A stretch of 64,000 bases of DNA from Oxalicibacterium faecigallinarum (lineage in GTDB: Bacteria; Pseudomonadota; Gammaproteobacteria; Burkholderiales; Burkholderiaceae_D), in contig NZ_BMDI01000001.1 of the NCBI RefSeq assembly GCF_014635705.1, positions 62,001-126,000 of the forward strand, read 5' to 3'. This document shows positions 26,254-35,316 of the stretch, piece by piece. Made by a program: the position numbers and the translations under genes. Under the pieces are notes generated by a model. The model was not told the DNA's origin, did not search any database, and saw only the letters and a list, made by a program, of their open reading frames with translations. Positions within the stretch are counted from its first letter, which is position 1, and each line of letters starts with the position of its first letter.

Positions 26254-26610
26254 TTGCTCGTGCCTCCTGGAACCGATCAGCCTTTCGACAGCATCAGCCT
26301 CGATGACCATACCGAGGCTTGTGTCCTGACGCTTGTTGCCTATGCGGTGTGGGATGCGTCGGAATGTCTGTTTTTGCAGGAACGCATCAACCGCTGTTTG
26401 CGTGCGATTGAAAGTGGCGAGGTGTTTGTTGAACATCCGGGTTCACGCGGTCGCGATTTCATCATCAGTGTGCGCAGCATCTATGCGCCTGATCAGGAAA
26501 CGCTTTCTTTCCTGACGCAGGCACAGTCTATCCTGGAAGATGCGGGACATTTTTTGCGCTTCGGACCGCTGGGATCCGGTTATGTGATTCCTGACATTGC
26601 GTCCGACTGA
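26254..26610 (+). CDS. Hypothetical protein, DUF6572-like
   Basis: The open frame has no ATG. TTG at 26254 or GTG at 26260 could start a product of 116-118 residues. The pattern AVWDASECLFLQERINRCL followed by RAIESGEVF resembles the DUF6572 family (long helix, then IESGE), but this is from memory. The second half has beta-rich segments (GRDFIISVRSIYAP). It begins 17 bases after the previous gene, so it may be translationally coupled. No function is proposed. Confidence 0.55.
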   Translation: MLVPPGTDQPFDSISLDDHTEACVLTLVAYAVWDASECLFLQERINRCLRAIESGEVFVEHPGSRGRDFIISVRSIYAPDQETLSFLTQAQSILEDAGHFLRFGPLGSGYVIPDIASD

Positions 26611-26815
26611 AGGCCGAGTCATTCCTGACAAGACGCTTGTCATGATCGTCACATCGCGGTTTTCGACATTTAACACTGCAATACTTTGTAATGAAAAATG
26701 ACGAAGTTCGGGTATCCTTGCTGCCGGGACAACCGGATTGCATGAAAAACAGAGGCGTCGTCAGACCCGATCATGTGATCCCGTTGCGGTTCATTTGTAT
26801 AAAGAGGAGTCCGAG

Positions 26816-27796
26816 ATGAGACAACTTTCGCGTGGTAGCAAATTCCTGTTGGGCATGTTTGCTGCAGCTACCTTGTCGGCCAGCGCCTTTGCGCAATCGT
26901 GGCCAAATTCCACCGTTACGGTCGTTGTGCCCTGGCCACCAGGCGGTCCTTCCGATATCGCTGCGCGTCCGATCGCCAAGCGTTTGACCGAAGATCTGAA
27001 ACAACCATTCGTCATCGATAACCGCGGCGGCGGCGGTGGCAACATTGGTAGTGCAGCCGTGGCACGTGCGCCGGCAGATGGCAACACCCTGCTGATCACC
27101 TCCAGTGCGCCTATCGTGATCAACCCAAGCCTCTATAAAAAGATGCCGTTTGATCCAAGCAAGGATCTGGTACCAATCACCAACCTGCTGCGCGTGCCGC
27201 TGGTTCTGGTTGCACACCCATCGGTGCCTGCCAACAACCTGAAAGAGTTGATGGCGTACATCAAGGAACAAAAAGGTCAGTTCTCGTACGCATCCGCCGG
27301 TTCGGGTACGCCACAGCACATGACTGGCGAACTGTTCCGCAGCGTGACCAAGCTGGACATGGCGCACATCCCCTACAAGGGTTCGGCTCCTGCGATCTCC
27401 GATCTGCTGGGTGGTCACGTGCCAGTCATGTTCGATAGCATGATCGCGATCATGCCGCACATCAAGAGCGGCAAGGTCAAGGTAATCGCTGTGTCGAGCG
27501 ACAAGCGTTCGCCATTGCTGCCTGACGTGCCAACGTTTGCTGAATCGGGTCTGCCAGCCGTTGTTTCGTACGCCTGGTACGGTTTCTTCGCACCACACGG
27601 CACGCCAAAAGCGATCGTTGACAAGATCAACGTCGAAACCCAGAAAATCATGAAACAGCCTGAGTTCCAGAAGATCCTGGCGGATACTGGCTCCGACTAC
27701 GTTGGTGACACCCCTGAGAACTTTGCGAAGTTCGTCAAGGAAGAGTCCGTCAAATGGTCGAAAGTCGTGAAGGAAAGTGGCGCGACGGTCGACTAA
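26816..27796 (+). CDS. Bug-family (TctC-like) periplasmic solute receptor
   Basis: The start at 26816, with AGGAG 8 bases upstream, gives 326 residues. A signal peptide (FLLGMFAAATLSASAFA) precedes the Bug hallmark VTVVVPWPPGGPSDIAARPIA, then FVIDNRGGGGGNIGSAAVA and the AHIPYKGSAPAISDLLGG stretch. Such proteins bind carboxylates or other small ligands for tripartite tricarboxylate transporters. No TctA/TctB genes are near, so this is one of the orphan Bug receptors abundant in Burkholderiales. A strong terminator follows. Confidence 0.93.
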   Translation: MRQLSRGSKFLLGMFAAATLSASAFAQSWPNSTVTVVVPWPPGGPSDIAARPIAKRLTEDLKQPFVIDNRGGGGGNIGSAAVARAPADGNTLLITSSAPIVINPSLYKKMPFDPSKDLVPITNLLRVPLVLVAHPSVPANNLKELMAYIKEQKGQFSYASAGSGTPQHMTGELFRSVTKLDMAHIPYKGSAPAISDLLGGHVPVMFDSMIAIMPHIKSGKVKVIAVSSDKRSPLLPDVPTFAESGLPAVVSYAWYGFFAPHGTPKAIVDKINVETQKIMKQPEFQKILADTGSDYVGDTPENFAKFVKEESVKWSKVVKESGATVD

Positions 27797-27815
27797 TACT
27801 GACCGCCACGCAAAG

Positions 27816-27846
27816 AAAAAGCCCGTGCATTGCATGGGCTTTTTTA
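27816..27846. terminator. Terminator after the Bug receptor gene
   Basis: AAAAAGCCCGTGCA faces TGCATGGGCTTTTTT with one G-T pair, and T runs flank both sides. It can serve the Bug gene (+) and xthA (-), whose stop lies 27 bases further on. Confidence 0.85.
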
Positions 27847-27872
27847 TTTCTGCCTATCGTTTTTAGCTGCGC

Positions 27873-28637
27873 TTAGCTCAGGGTTGCAATCACAGGTGCG
27901 TGATCGGATGGCTGTTCCCATTTACGCGGCACCTTGTCGATCACGCATTCCGTGCAACGCGCAGCCAACGGTTGCGTCAGCAGAATGTGATCGATGCGCA
28001 GGCCGGCATTGCGGCGGAATCCCATCTGGCGATAATCCCACCAGCTGAACAGCTTTTCCGGTTGCTCAAACATGCGGAAGGCATCTTTCATATCGAGACC
28101 GAGCAGATCACGGAAGGCATTGCGCTCCGGTGCCGACACGTGCGTCATGCCGACCCATGCCGCCGGATCATGGACATCGCGATCTTCCGGTGCGATGTTG
28201 TAATCACCGAGAATCGCCAGTTGCGGATACCTGACCATTTCTGCCTTGACCCATTCATGCAGGGATTTCAGCCAGTTCATCTTGTAGACAAACTTGTCGG
28301 AGTCGAGTGACTGACCATTTGGGATGTAGACACAGATGATGCGTATGCCTTCAATCGTGGCGGCGATGATGCGTTGATGCGTATCTTCAAACAGCGGATT
28401 GTTCTTCACCACATCCGTCATCGGATGACGTGACAGGATCGCCACACCGTTATAGGTTTTTTGCCCAGAGAAGACCGCGTGATAGCCGGCTGCTTCGATC
28501 TCGGCCAGCGGAAATTTCTCATCGACCGTTTTCAGTTCCTGAAGGCAGAGAATGTCGACCGGGTTGTCTTCCAGCCATTTGAGTACATGCGGCAGGCGGA
28601 CTTTGAGCGAATTGACGTTCCAGGTGGCTAATTTCAT
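27873..28637 (-). CDS. xthA: Exodeoxyribonuclease III
   Basis: From MKLATWNVNSLKVRL (28637), the conserved family start, the product has 254 residues. An in-frame ATG at 28673 would add 12 unusual residues. Active-site stretches are visible: CLQELKT with Glu34, LGDYNIAPEDRDVHDP, LRIDHIL and the C-terminal SDHAPV. The enzyme is an AP endonuclease and 3' exonuclease in base-excision repair. Divergent from glyA; neither candidate start has a strong ribosome site. Confidence 0.94.
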   Translation of the reverse strand: MKLATWNVNSLKVRLPHVLKWLEDNPVDILCLQELKTVDEKFPLAEIEAAGYHAVFSGQKTYNGVAILSRHPMTDVVKNNPLFEDTHQRIIAATIEGIRIICVYIPNGQSLDSDKFVYKMNWLKSLHEWVKAEMVRYPQLAILGDYNIAPEDRDVHDPAAWVGMTHVSAPERNAFRDLLGLDMKDAFRMFEQPEKLFSWWDYRQMGFRRNAGLRIDHILLTQPLAARCTECVIDKVPRKWEQPSDHAPVIATLS

Positions 28638-28739
28638 GTGCTTGTCGGAGGCAGTAATAACAAAGTCGCTCATTGTATGCCGAGTATGGCAAGCGCTGTC
28701 GGCGTGCTGAAAAGGCAGGCTGATCGGACAGGGGCTTGC

Positions 28740-28768
28740 TTGCCCAAAGCAGGCGCTTGGCGTAGAAT
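28740..28768 (+). promoter_or_regulatory. Candidate sigma-70 promoter of glyA
   Basis: TTGCCC (28740-28745) and TAGAAT (28763-28768) are exactly 17 bases apart. The transcript would begin near 28775, which leaves about 270 bases before the glyA ATG. Confidence 0.6.
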
Positions 28769-28774
28769 CCTTGC

Positions 28775-29046
28775 ACCATTTTCGTCTCGCGTGACTGGCG
28801 AATCCGGCCGATCTTCCTGCTTTTTGCAGGGATTAGGTCGTAAGGTGGGTTTATCCACCGTGGAGCGCGAGATCTCATGACCGTGCGCCTGGGTAGCCCG
28901 AATGGAAAGCAAGGTTGAGGCTGCCCGCGTGCTTTTGGCATCTTTTTCTCCCGGCTTTTGTTGTTGCAGTATCGGCGGCATTGATGTGTTGCTGATGGAC
29001 GAGTCCATCGTCCTTGCCATTGAACCCTTTTTGATTGGAGTGATGC
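28775..29046 (+). promoter_or_regulatory. Long structured leader of glyA
   Basis: The roughly 270-base region between the predicted start and glyA has no convincing gene. It holds several compact hairpins: CCTGC/GCAGG with a TTTTT loop (28816-28830), GGTGG/CCACC (28844-28859), and GATGGA/TCCATC with loop CGAG shortly before glyA. A 13-codon frame beginning ATGACCGTGCGC (about 28877) is also possible. The glycine riboswitch core is not recognisable. A cis-acting control RNA is a reasonable idea but unproven. Confidence 0.4.
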
Positions 29047-30291
29047 ATGTTTTCGAAAGACCAGACCCTCGCCAAGACCGATCCGGATTTGTGGTCGGCG
29101 ATCCAGAAGGAAAACACCCGTCAACAGCAGCACATCGAACTGATCGCATCTGAAAACTACACGTCGCCAGCCGTGATGGAAGCACAAGGCTCGCAACTCA
29201 CGAACAAGTATGCGGAAGGTTACCCGGGCAAACGCTATTACGGCGGTTGCGAATATGTCGATATCGTCGAGCAACTGGCGATCGATCGTCTGAAAAAACT
29301 GTATGGCGCAGACGCTGCCAACGTGCAGCCAAACTCGGGCTCGCAAGCCAATCAGGGTGTGTTCCTCGCTGTGCTGAAGCCGGGTGACACCATCATGGGT
29401 ATGTCGCTGGCAGAAGGCGGTCATTTGACACACGGTATGGCATTGAACATGTCGGGCAAGTGGTTCAATGTGGTTTCCTACGGTCTCAACGAGAAAGAAG
29501 AGATCGATTACGAAGCGATGGAGCGTCTTGCACGCAAGCACAAGCCAAAGCTGATCATCGCCGGTGCATCGGCTTACGCATTGCGTATCGATTTCGAACG
29601 CTTTGCCAAAGTCGCCAAGGAAATCGGCGCCTATTTCATGGTCGACATGGCGCACTACGCCGGTCTGATCGCGGCAGGTGAATATCCTAATCCGGTGCCG
29701 TTTGCCGACTTCGTCACCTCTACCACGCACAAGTCGCTGCGCGGTCCACGTGGCGGCTTCATCCTGATGAAATCCGAGCACGAAAAAATCATCAATTCGG
29801 CGATTTTCCCTGGCTTGCAGGGTGGCCCGCTGATGCACGTGATCGCGGGTAAGGCAACTGCATTCAACGAAGCGCTGCAACCGGAATTCAAAACCTATCA
29901 GCAGCAAGTCGTGAAAAACGCGGACGCGCTGGCGAAAGCATTGATCGCACGTGGTCTGCGTATCGTCTCGAATCGTACGGAGTCCCACGTGATGCTGGTT
30001 GATCTGCGCGCCAAGAAAATCACCGGCAAGGATGCAGAGGCCATCCTGGGTTCCGCACACATCACCTGCAACAAGAATGCGATTCCAAACGATCCGGAAA
30101 AACCATTCGTGACGTCCGGCATTCGTCTGGGCAGCCCGGCGATGACCACGCGTGGCTTCAAGGAAGCGGAAGCGACGATCGTTGGTAATCTGATCGCGGA
30201 CGTGCTGGATAATCCGGGTGACGCCGCGACGATCGAACGCGTCAAGGCTGAAGTCAAAAAACTGACCGACGCTTTCCCGGTTTACGGTTAA
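29047..30291 (+). CDS. glyA: Serine hydroxymethyltransferase
   Basis: The 414-residue product is a complete SHMT. It has [35 protein letters not shown], and the PLP lysine Lys229 in [13 protein letters not shown]. The C-terminal [18 protein letters not shown] is also intact. The enzyme interconverts serine and glycine while loading tetrahydrofolate with one carbon. TTGGAGTG precedes the ATG. A terminator follows, then nrdR. Confidence 0.97.
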   Translation: MFSKDQTLAKTDPDLWSAIQKENTRQQQHIELIASENYTSPAVMEAQGSQLTNKYAEGYPGKRYYGGCEYVDIVEQLAIDRLKKLYGADAANVQPNSGSQANQGVFLAVLKPGDTIMGMSLAEGGHLTHGMALNMSGKWFNVVSYGLNEKEEIDYEAMERLARKHKPKLIIAGASAYALRIDFERFAKVAKEIGAYFMVDMAHYAGLIAAGEYPNPVPFADFVTSTTHKSLRGPRGGFILMKSEHEKIINSAIFPGLQGGPLMHVIAGKATAFNEALQPEFKTYQQQVVKNADALAKALIARGLRIVSNRTESHVMLVDLRAKKITGKDAEAILGSAHITCNKNAIPNDPEKPFVTSGIRLGSPAMTTRGFKEAEATIVGNLIADVLDNPGDAATIERVKAEVKKLTDAFPVYG

Positions 30292-30299
30292 GCATCGTT

Positions 30300-30325
30300 G
30301 CCAGTCAAACGACTGGCTTATTGTT
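30300..30325 (+). terminator. Terminator after glyA
   Basis: GCCAGTC and GACTGGC flank an AAAC loop, followed by TTATTGTT. It lies 8 bases after the glyA stop. Confidence 0.8.
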
Positions 30326-30336
30326 CGAAAAGTATG

Positions 30337-30372
30337 AATGGCCTTGTCCGTCAGATCGGTCAAGGCCATTTT
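30337..30372 (+). promoter_or_regulatory. Second long hairpin between glyA and nrdR
   Basis: AATGGCCTTG and CAAGGCCATT are perfect 10-base arms, with an inner CCG/CGG stem. Only TTTT follows, so it may be a second terminator or a leader hairpin for nrdR. Confidence 0.5.
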
Positions 30373-30440
30373 GGGATGTTGATGGCGCCTTGTCCTTGCG
30401 ACAGGTGCGTCGGATGAGACGTTGTTCGGATGCGCAGCAG

Positions 30441-30917
30441 ATGAAATGTCCTTTTTGCCAGTATGAAGATACGCAGGTCCTCGATACACGGATATCGGAG
30501 GAGGGTGACAGCATTCGCCGTCGTCGTCGTTGCATCGCGTGCGATAAACGATTTACGACGTATGAGCGAATCGAGCTGGCCATGCCGGTCATCGTCAAGA
30601 AAAATGGCAGTCGTACCGAGTTTGATCCCAAGAAGTTGCAGGGCAGTCTGCAACTGGCATTGCGTAAGCGGCCGGTTTCTGCAGAGGCCGTCGATGCGGC
30701 AATTCACCGCATTGAGCAGAAGCTCCTGTCCAGTGGACAGCGCGAGGTGGTATCAGGCCAGATTGGCGAGCTGGTGATGAACGAACTGCAAAAGCTCGAC
30801 AAGATTGCTTATATCCGATTTGCGTCGGTTTATAAGAGTTTTGAAGACGTCGCGGAATTTCAGGATGCGATTGCCGAAATCGGTCGTGAAAAGAAAACGA
30901 TCAAATCCAAGAGTTGA
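30441..30917 (+). CDS. nrdR: NrdR transcriptional repressor
   Basis: The ATG at 30441 ([16 protein letters not shown]) gives 158 residues. The frame extends further upstream but without family similarity. The zinc ribbon uses Cys3, Cys6, Cys31 and Cys34, followed by the arginine run RRRRR and an ATP-cone domain from about residue 49. NrdR senses ATP/dATP and represses ribonucleotide reductase genes. Pairing with glyA is common in Proteobacteria. Confidence 0.96.
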   Translation: MKCPFCQYEDTQVLDTRISEEGDSIRRRRRCIACDKRFTTYERIELAMPVIVKKNGSRTEFDPKKLQGSLQLALRKRPVSAEAVDAAIHRIEQKLLSSGQREVVSGQIGELVMNELQKLDKIAYIRFASVYKSFEDVAEFQDAIAEIGREKKTIKSKS

Positions 30918-30928
30918 TGACAAAAACG

Positions 30929-30951
30929 GCATGCAAACGCATGCTTTTTTT
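30929..30951 (+). terminator. Terminator after nrdR
   Basis: GCATGC and GCATGC flank AAAC, followed by seven T. The stop codon of the opposing DUF72 gene begins inside the T run. Confidence 0.8.
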
Positions 30952-31936
30952 ATGCATCTGGCGAAAATGCGGCGACAGACATGTTCCGCTTTTTGCTATT
31001 CATGAGCGGTTGAATACGTTCATCCGACCATAGCGAAGCTTGCAAACTCCTGCGGTCATTTTCGACGGCATGACCGAGAACGCGACTGAGCATGCGAGCG
31101 GCATCGAATGGTGCGTTCACTTTCTGATCATTATCCATGTAGCAAAACACATCGCGTTGCGCGCGTGCTTTTGCAGCGGCCCCGATACGCTGCGCGTCGT
31201 TCGGCTCGTTACCGTTCGCCCACGTCAGAATACGATCCGCCCATCGATCCAACGAGGCATCTGCATATTCCCCGTTATACAAAATCTTTGCACCATGCAG
31301 CCGCATGTACACGAAATCGGACGTAACGTCCTCTGCGTACGGCCACGTGCCGGGTGAATCGGAAGCGACCAGCGCGACTCGGTAATGCCGCAGCATGTCA
31401 GCAAAGGCTGGCGTACAAAAGCTGGCATTGCGAATCTCAATGGCGTGTCGCATGGGTCTTTCTTCATCAATCTTCGTGCAGGCATCACGGACGTGACGGT
31501 CATGTTGGCTTGCGAAACGGGCCGCTTCGCCACTATGTGAGGGTAGCCATGAAAGAAAGCGCTCGAATAGCGCTTCGTCGTAGCGCAGGCTGGGTGGAAA
31601 TTGCCACAGGATGGGACCCAGTTTCGCGCGTAAATTGAAAAGACCGGATGCCATGAAATTGGCAATTGCCGTTTTACATTCCTCTCCGCGTAGCCGCAAG
31701 ATGTGGGTCACGTAGCGCGGTGCTTTCACACTGAAGAGAAAGTCGTCTGGTGTGGTGTCATGCCATGACCGGTAACTTTTTGGCGTTTGCAGCGCGTAAT
31801 GCGAGCCATTGATTTCGATCGTCGATAACGCGCGCGATGCGAAAGCCAATTCATGTGCCTGTGTCAGTTGCGGGGGATAAAAATTGTTGCGCCAGCCTGC
31901 GTAACGCCATCCCGAAATCCCGATTCTGATCGTCAT
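30950..31936 (-). CDS. DUF72 (YecE-like) protein
   Basis: From the ATG at 31936, with GGGAG about 5 bases upstream, the product has 328 residues. It starts TIRIGISGWRYAGWRNNFYP and continues with LSTIEINGSHYALQTPKSYRSW and FLFSVKAPRYVTH, all typical of the TIM-barrel-like DUF72 family. C-terminal DFVYMRLHGAKILYNGEYAD is also conserved. The biochemical function of the family is not settled. It ends in the nrdR terminator, convergent with nrdR. Confidence 0.88.
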   Translation of the reverse strand: MTIRIGISGWRYAGWRNNFYPPQLTQAHELAFASRALSTIEINGSHYALQTPKSYRSWHDTTPDDFLFSVKAPRYVTHILRLRGEECKTAIANFMASGLFNLRAKLGPILWQFPPSLRYDEALFERFLSWLPSHSGEAARFASQHDRHVRDACTKIDEERPMRHAIEIRNASFCTPAFADMLRHYRVALVASDSPGTWPYAEDVTSDFVYMRLHGAKILYNGEYADASLDRWADRILTWANGNEPNDAQRIGAAAKARAQRDVFCYMDNDQKVNAPFDAARMLSRVLGHAVENDRRSLQASLWSDERIQPLMNSKKRNMSVAAFSPDA

Positions 31937-32049
31937 CGCCGCTCCCATTTGTCTGCGCTCTTTATCGGATAGGGAAGCAGCAGGTTTTGTTCAATCTTGT
32001 CAGACAGACATTACGTATTGTCCACAACCCAAAAACGCTGATCCGACCC

Positions 32050-32077
32050 TAGACAATCGGAGAAAGCCTGCTATATT
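32050..32077 (+). promoter_or_regulatory. Candidate promoter of the marR-efflux operon
   Basis: TAGACA (32050-32055) and TATATT (32072-32077) are 16 bases apart; each matches consensus at five of six positions. The start would be near 32084. Confidence 0.5.
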
Positions 32078-32087
32078 GCTGCCTATG

Positions 32088-32111
32088 CAGTATTTGAAAA
32101 ATGAAATATTG
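32088..32111. promoter_or_regulatory. Candidate MarR operator
   Basis: CAGTATTT and AAATATTG are 8-base arms with a single mismatch around an 8-base centre. The repeat sits at the predicted transcription start, 14 bases before the marR ATG. A MarR dimer bound here would block its own operon. Confidence 0.5.
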
Positions 32112-32124
32112 ATGAGGCAGTGAT

Positions 32125-32598
32125 ATGTCCGGTTTGGAAAAAATGTTTCCCACAGGAAGCTGGTGTATCGAAGAAAGTGTCGGCTATTTGCTGGCCCGTT
32201 CGCGCGCACGGCTTGCCAAAGCGATCGATGCAGAACTGGCCCCTCACGACATCACCGCGTCGCAGGGCGGTGTTGTGATGATGCTTGCGTCGGGTCGCTG
32301 CGCGACAGCGGCCGATCTGGTGCGCGAGATGTACGTCGATTCCGCGTCCATGACACGCATGCTGGATCGTCTTGAAAAGCGCGGCTTGATTCAACGACTG
32401 CCTAGCGCGACTGATCGTCGTGTGATCAATCTGCAATTGACTGAAGATGGCGTCACCCTGGCAGAACGCTTGCCAGCCTTGTACGGCAACGTCATGGATC
32501 GTCATCTTGGCGGCTTCAGCAAGGATGAGATTAGCGAGCTGAAGACGCTGTTACGCAAACTGCTCGACGCGGATGTGTCGGGCAAGGAAGGCGCATGA
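32125..32598 (+). CDS. MarR-family regulator
   Basis: The 157-residue product has the MarR winged HTH: ITASQGGVVMMLASGRCATAADLVREMYVDSASMTRMLDRLEKRGLIQR, then the wing with SATDRRVINLQLTEDG. It probably represses the pump genes that follow and is relieved by a toxic ligand. It overlaps the outer-membrane gene by four bases (ATGA), and a candidate operator lies just upstream. Confidence 0.93.
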   Translation: MSGLEKMFPTGSWCIEESVGYLLARSRARLAKAIDAELAPHDITASQGGVVMMLASGRCATAADLVREMYVDSASMTRMLDRLEKRGLIQRLPSATDRRVINLQLTEDGVTLAERLPALYGNVMDRHLGGFSKDEISELKTLLRKLLDADVSGKEGA

Positions 32599-34088
32599 TG
32601 AAACCATTCAGATTTGCACGCACCATGCTTGCCACCAGTTGTGCGGTGGTGCTATTAAGCTCGTGCGCAAGCTATAAAGGTATCGAAACGTCCGGCACAT
32701 TGAATGCGGCAGAGAGTTATGCCACAACGCAGTCCTTGCCGGCAGAGCACGGTCAATGGCCGGATGCAAGCTGGGCGCAAACGATTGGCGGCGCCCCGTT
32801 GCAGGCACTGGTCGATGAAGCGATTGCCGGCAATCCAGATCTGCAAGTGGCGACCGCGCGCATCAACGCCGCCAAAGCTGCTGCAGAGCTCGCACGTGCC
32901 AATCGTCAGATCAAAGGCAATGCCGCTTTTCAAGGTACTTACCAGCGCTATACCGAAAATGGTCTGGTACCTGCGCCCTTGGCGGGGACCTATGATTCGG
33001 ATAACAGCCTGACGCTTAACTTTTCTTACGACCTTGATTTCTGGGGCAAGCATGCGGCCGAGTTTCGTAGCGCTCTCGCACAGGACAAGGCGGCACAGGC
33101 CGAGCATTACAACGCGCGCTTGATGATCGCAACGGCGGTGGCGCGCGGCTGGATTCAGCTTGGCCACGTCTACGCACAACATGATCTGAATCAGCAGCAG
33201 CTTGAGGTTGCCGAAAAGCTGAAATCGCTGATGCAGATGCGTTATCGGGTTGGTCTTGACGATGCCTCCAATGTGCAGACGGTCGAACAGTCTCTTGCTT
33301 TTCTGCGTGCGCAGCAGTCTTCCTTGGACGAAGCCATTGCACTGACGAGAAACCAACTCGCTGCCTTGATGGGCAAAGGGCCGGATCGCGGTTTGCAGAT
33401 TGCACGTCCACAGTTGCCGACGGAATCAGCCGTGGCTTTGCCGGATCAGCTGCCGCTTGCGCTGGTTGGCCGTCGTCCGGATCTGGTGGCGGCGCGCTGG
33501 CGTGTCGAAGCCGCACAGGGGGGCATCGATGCCAGCAAGGCATCTTTCTATCCAAATATCAATCTGTCGGCATTTGCCGGTTTTTCCAGTCTCGGTCTGA
33601 GCAATTTGCTGGAAAGCGGCAGTCGCATCGCCGGTATCGGGCCGGCAATTACCTTGCCGATCCTGTCGAGCGGCCTGCTGCGTGGCGGCCTCAAACAGCA
33701 GGTTGCCAACTACGACGCGCTGGTCGCGACCTACAACCAGGCATTGACCGACGCGCTGCGTGATGTGGCCGATCAAGTGCAATCGCTGCGCGCAGCCGAA
33801 CAGCAAAGTGTCCAGCAACATGCTGGTACGCAGGCAGCCAGTATCAGTCTGAAACTGGCACAGGAACGCGAACGCGTCGGTACCAGCAACATGTTGCCGG
33901 TTCTTTTGTCGCAACTGGGTTTGCTGGCACAGCAACGCAATGAACTCGATTCTCTGGCACGTCGCAGCGATCTGCGCATTGCGCTGATCAAGGCAATGGG
34001 TGGCGGTTTTGATGCCGACACGCTTGGTTTGGGCAAGGCAAGTGCCACTTCTTCTACCGATTCCACATCTGTGAGAAACGCATCATGA
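32595..34088 (+). CDS. Outer-membrane efflux factor, NodT/OprM lipoprotein family
   Basis: The 497-residue product has a lipoprotein signal ending in VVLLSSC (Cys24). Two OEP repeats follow, with features such as ADPSWAQ-like DASWAQTIGG, NFSYDLDFWGKHAAEFRSALAQ and GRRPDLVAARWRVEAAQ. It forms a trimeric channel across the outer membrane for the EmrAB-like pair encoded next. Start overlaps marR; a second in-frame ATG directly follows. Its end overlaps the adaptor gene by four bases. Confidence 0.93.
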   Translation: MMKPFRFARTMLATSCAVVLLSSCASYKGIETSGTLNAAESYATTQSLPAEHGQWPDASWAQTIGGAPLQALVDEAIAGNPDLQVATARINAAKAAAELARANRQIKGNAAFQGTYQRYTENGLVPAPLAGTYDSDNSLTLNFSYDLDFWGKHAAEFRSALAQDKAAQAEHYNARLMIATAVARGWIQLGHVYAQHDLNQQQLEVAEKLKSLMQMRYRVGLDDASNVQTVEQSLAFLRAQQSSLDEAIALTRNQLAALMGKGPDRGLQIARPQLPTESAVALPDQLPLALVGRRPDLVAARWRVEAAQGGIDASKASFYPNINLSAFAGFSSLGLSNLLESGSRIAGIGPAITLPILSSGLLRGGLKQQVANYDALVATYNQALTDALRDVADQVQSLRAAEQQSVQQHAGTQAASISLKLAQERERVGTSNMLPVLLSQLGLLAQQRNELDSLARRSDLRIALIKAMGGGFDADTLGLGKASATSSTDSTSVRNAS

Positions 34089-35314
34089 ACACGACAACAA
34101 GTACAACACCCGAAAATCCAACCGAATCGCCGGTAGAAAACGGCAAGCGCCGTCGTCGTCTGATTATTGCGGCGATTGCAATCCTTTTGATGCTGATTGG
34201 CTACGGCATCTGGTGGGCGATTTACGCCCGTCACTTTGAAGATACCGACGACGCTTATGTAGCCGGTAACGTCGTGCAGGTGACGCCTCAGGTCAGCGGC
34301 ACCGTGGTGGCGATCCATACCGACGATACCGAACTGGTTGAAGCAGGCAAGCCACTGATCGAACTCGATCGCAGCGATGCCAAGGTCGCACTGGAACAGG
34401 CCGAGGCACAGCTTGCACAGACAGTGCGTGAAGTGCGCACCCTGTTCGTCAACAATGCGTCACTGAATGCCAACGTCACGGCGCGCATGGCCGAGCTGGC
34501 GCGGGCACGTGCCGACTTTGCGCGTCGTCAGGAGCTCAATGGCACGGGTGCCGTTTCCAAGGAAGAGCTGGAACATGCACGCATCGCGCTGGAAGCGGCC
34601 GAGTCTGCATTGCAGGCGACGCGTGGGCAGCTTGCGTCCAATCAGGCATTGACGGAAAACACATCGATCGAGAAACACCCGAGTGTGCAGCGTGCGGCAG
34701 CACAGGTGCAGTCAGCCTATCTGGCATTGGCACGTACCACCCTGCCGGCACCGATCACCGGCTATGTTGCCAAACGTTCCGTGCAGATTGGTCAGCGGGT
34801 CGCACCGGGTGCACCGTTGCTGTCGATCGTCCCGCTCAATGCAGTCTGGGTCGATGCCAACTTCAAGGAGGTACAAGTGGCCAGAATGCGTGTCGGTCAG
34901 CCGGTTGAACTGCACTCCGATCTGTATGGCAGCGGTGTGAAGTATCACGGCAAGGTTGTCGGCCTGTCGGCTGGTACCGGCGCGGCGTTTGCCTTGCTGC
35001 CAACACAGAATGCCAGCGGTAACTGGATCAAGGTCGTGCAGCGCATCCCGGTACGTATTGCACTGGATCCAAAGGAAGTGGAAGAGCGTCCATTGCGTGT
35101 CGGCTTGTCGATGCAGGTTGAAGTCGATATTGCCAACGACGCAGGTACATCGCTGACGGCTTCCGCACCTGCGCGTACGGCTCCTGCTTATGAAACGGCG
35201 GTCTTCGATAATGCAGGTCGTGAAGCGGAGGCCCGTGTGGCCCAGATCATCGCCAGCAATGTGGCAAACAACACCGCCAGTAACGCACAGGGAACCGGTA
35301 ACCGCGTTCACTAA
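34085..35314 (+). CDS. emrA: EmrA-like membrane fusion protein (HlyD family)
   Basis: The 409-residue product has a single N-terminal membrane helix (about 25-46, LIIAAIAILLMLIGYGIWWA). The periplasmic part shows the EmrA hallmark FEDTDDAYVAGNVVQVTPQVSGTV, a long alpha-hairpin (about 105-200) and a beta-barrel (APITGYVAKRSVQIGQRVAPG). It joins the MFS pump to the outer-membrane channel. A C-terminal Ala/Asn-rich tail of about 60 residues looks unstructured. Confidence 0.93.
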   Translation: MNTTTSTTPENPTESPVENGKRRRRLIIAAIAILLMLIGYGIWWAIYARHFEDTDDAYVAGNVVQVTPQVSGTVVAIHTDDTELVEAGKPLIELDRSDAKVALEQAEAQLAQTVREVRTLFVNNASLNANVTARMAELARARADFARRQELNGTGAVSKEELEHARIALEAAESALQATRGQLASNQALTENTSIEKHPSVQRAAAQVQSAYLALARTTLPAPITGYVAKRSVQIGQRVAPGAPLLSIVPLNAVWVDANFKEVQVARMRVGQPVELHSDLYGSGVKYHGKVVGLSAGTGAAFALLPTQNASGNWIKVVQRIPVRIALDPKEVEERPLRVGLSMQVEVDIANDAGTSLTASAPARTAPAYETAVFDNAGREAEARVAQIIASNVANNTASNAQGTGNRVH

Positions 35315-35316
35315 TC

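Noticed and set aside
28775-29046. Glycine or tetrahydrofolate riboswitch before glyA
   Set aside because: The conserved aptamer cores of these classes could not be found by eye. Only general structure is claimed.
28519-30489. 656-codon open frame on the minus strand
   Set aside because: It is antisense to glyA, whose protein is unmistakable. Its translation is low-complexity with no domain, and long antisense frames are common in GC-biased codon patterns.
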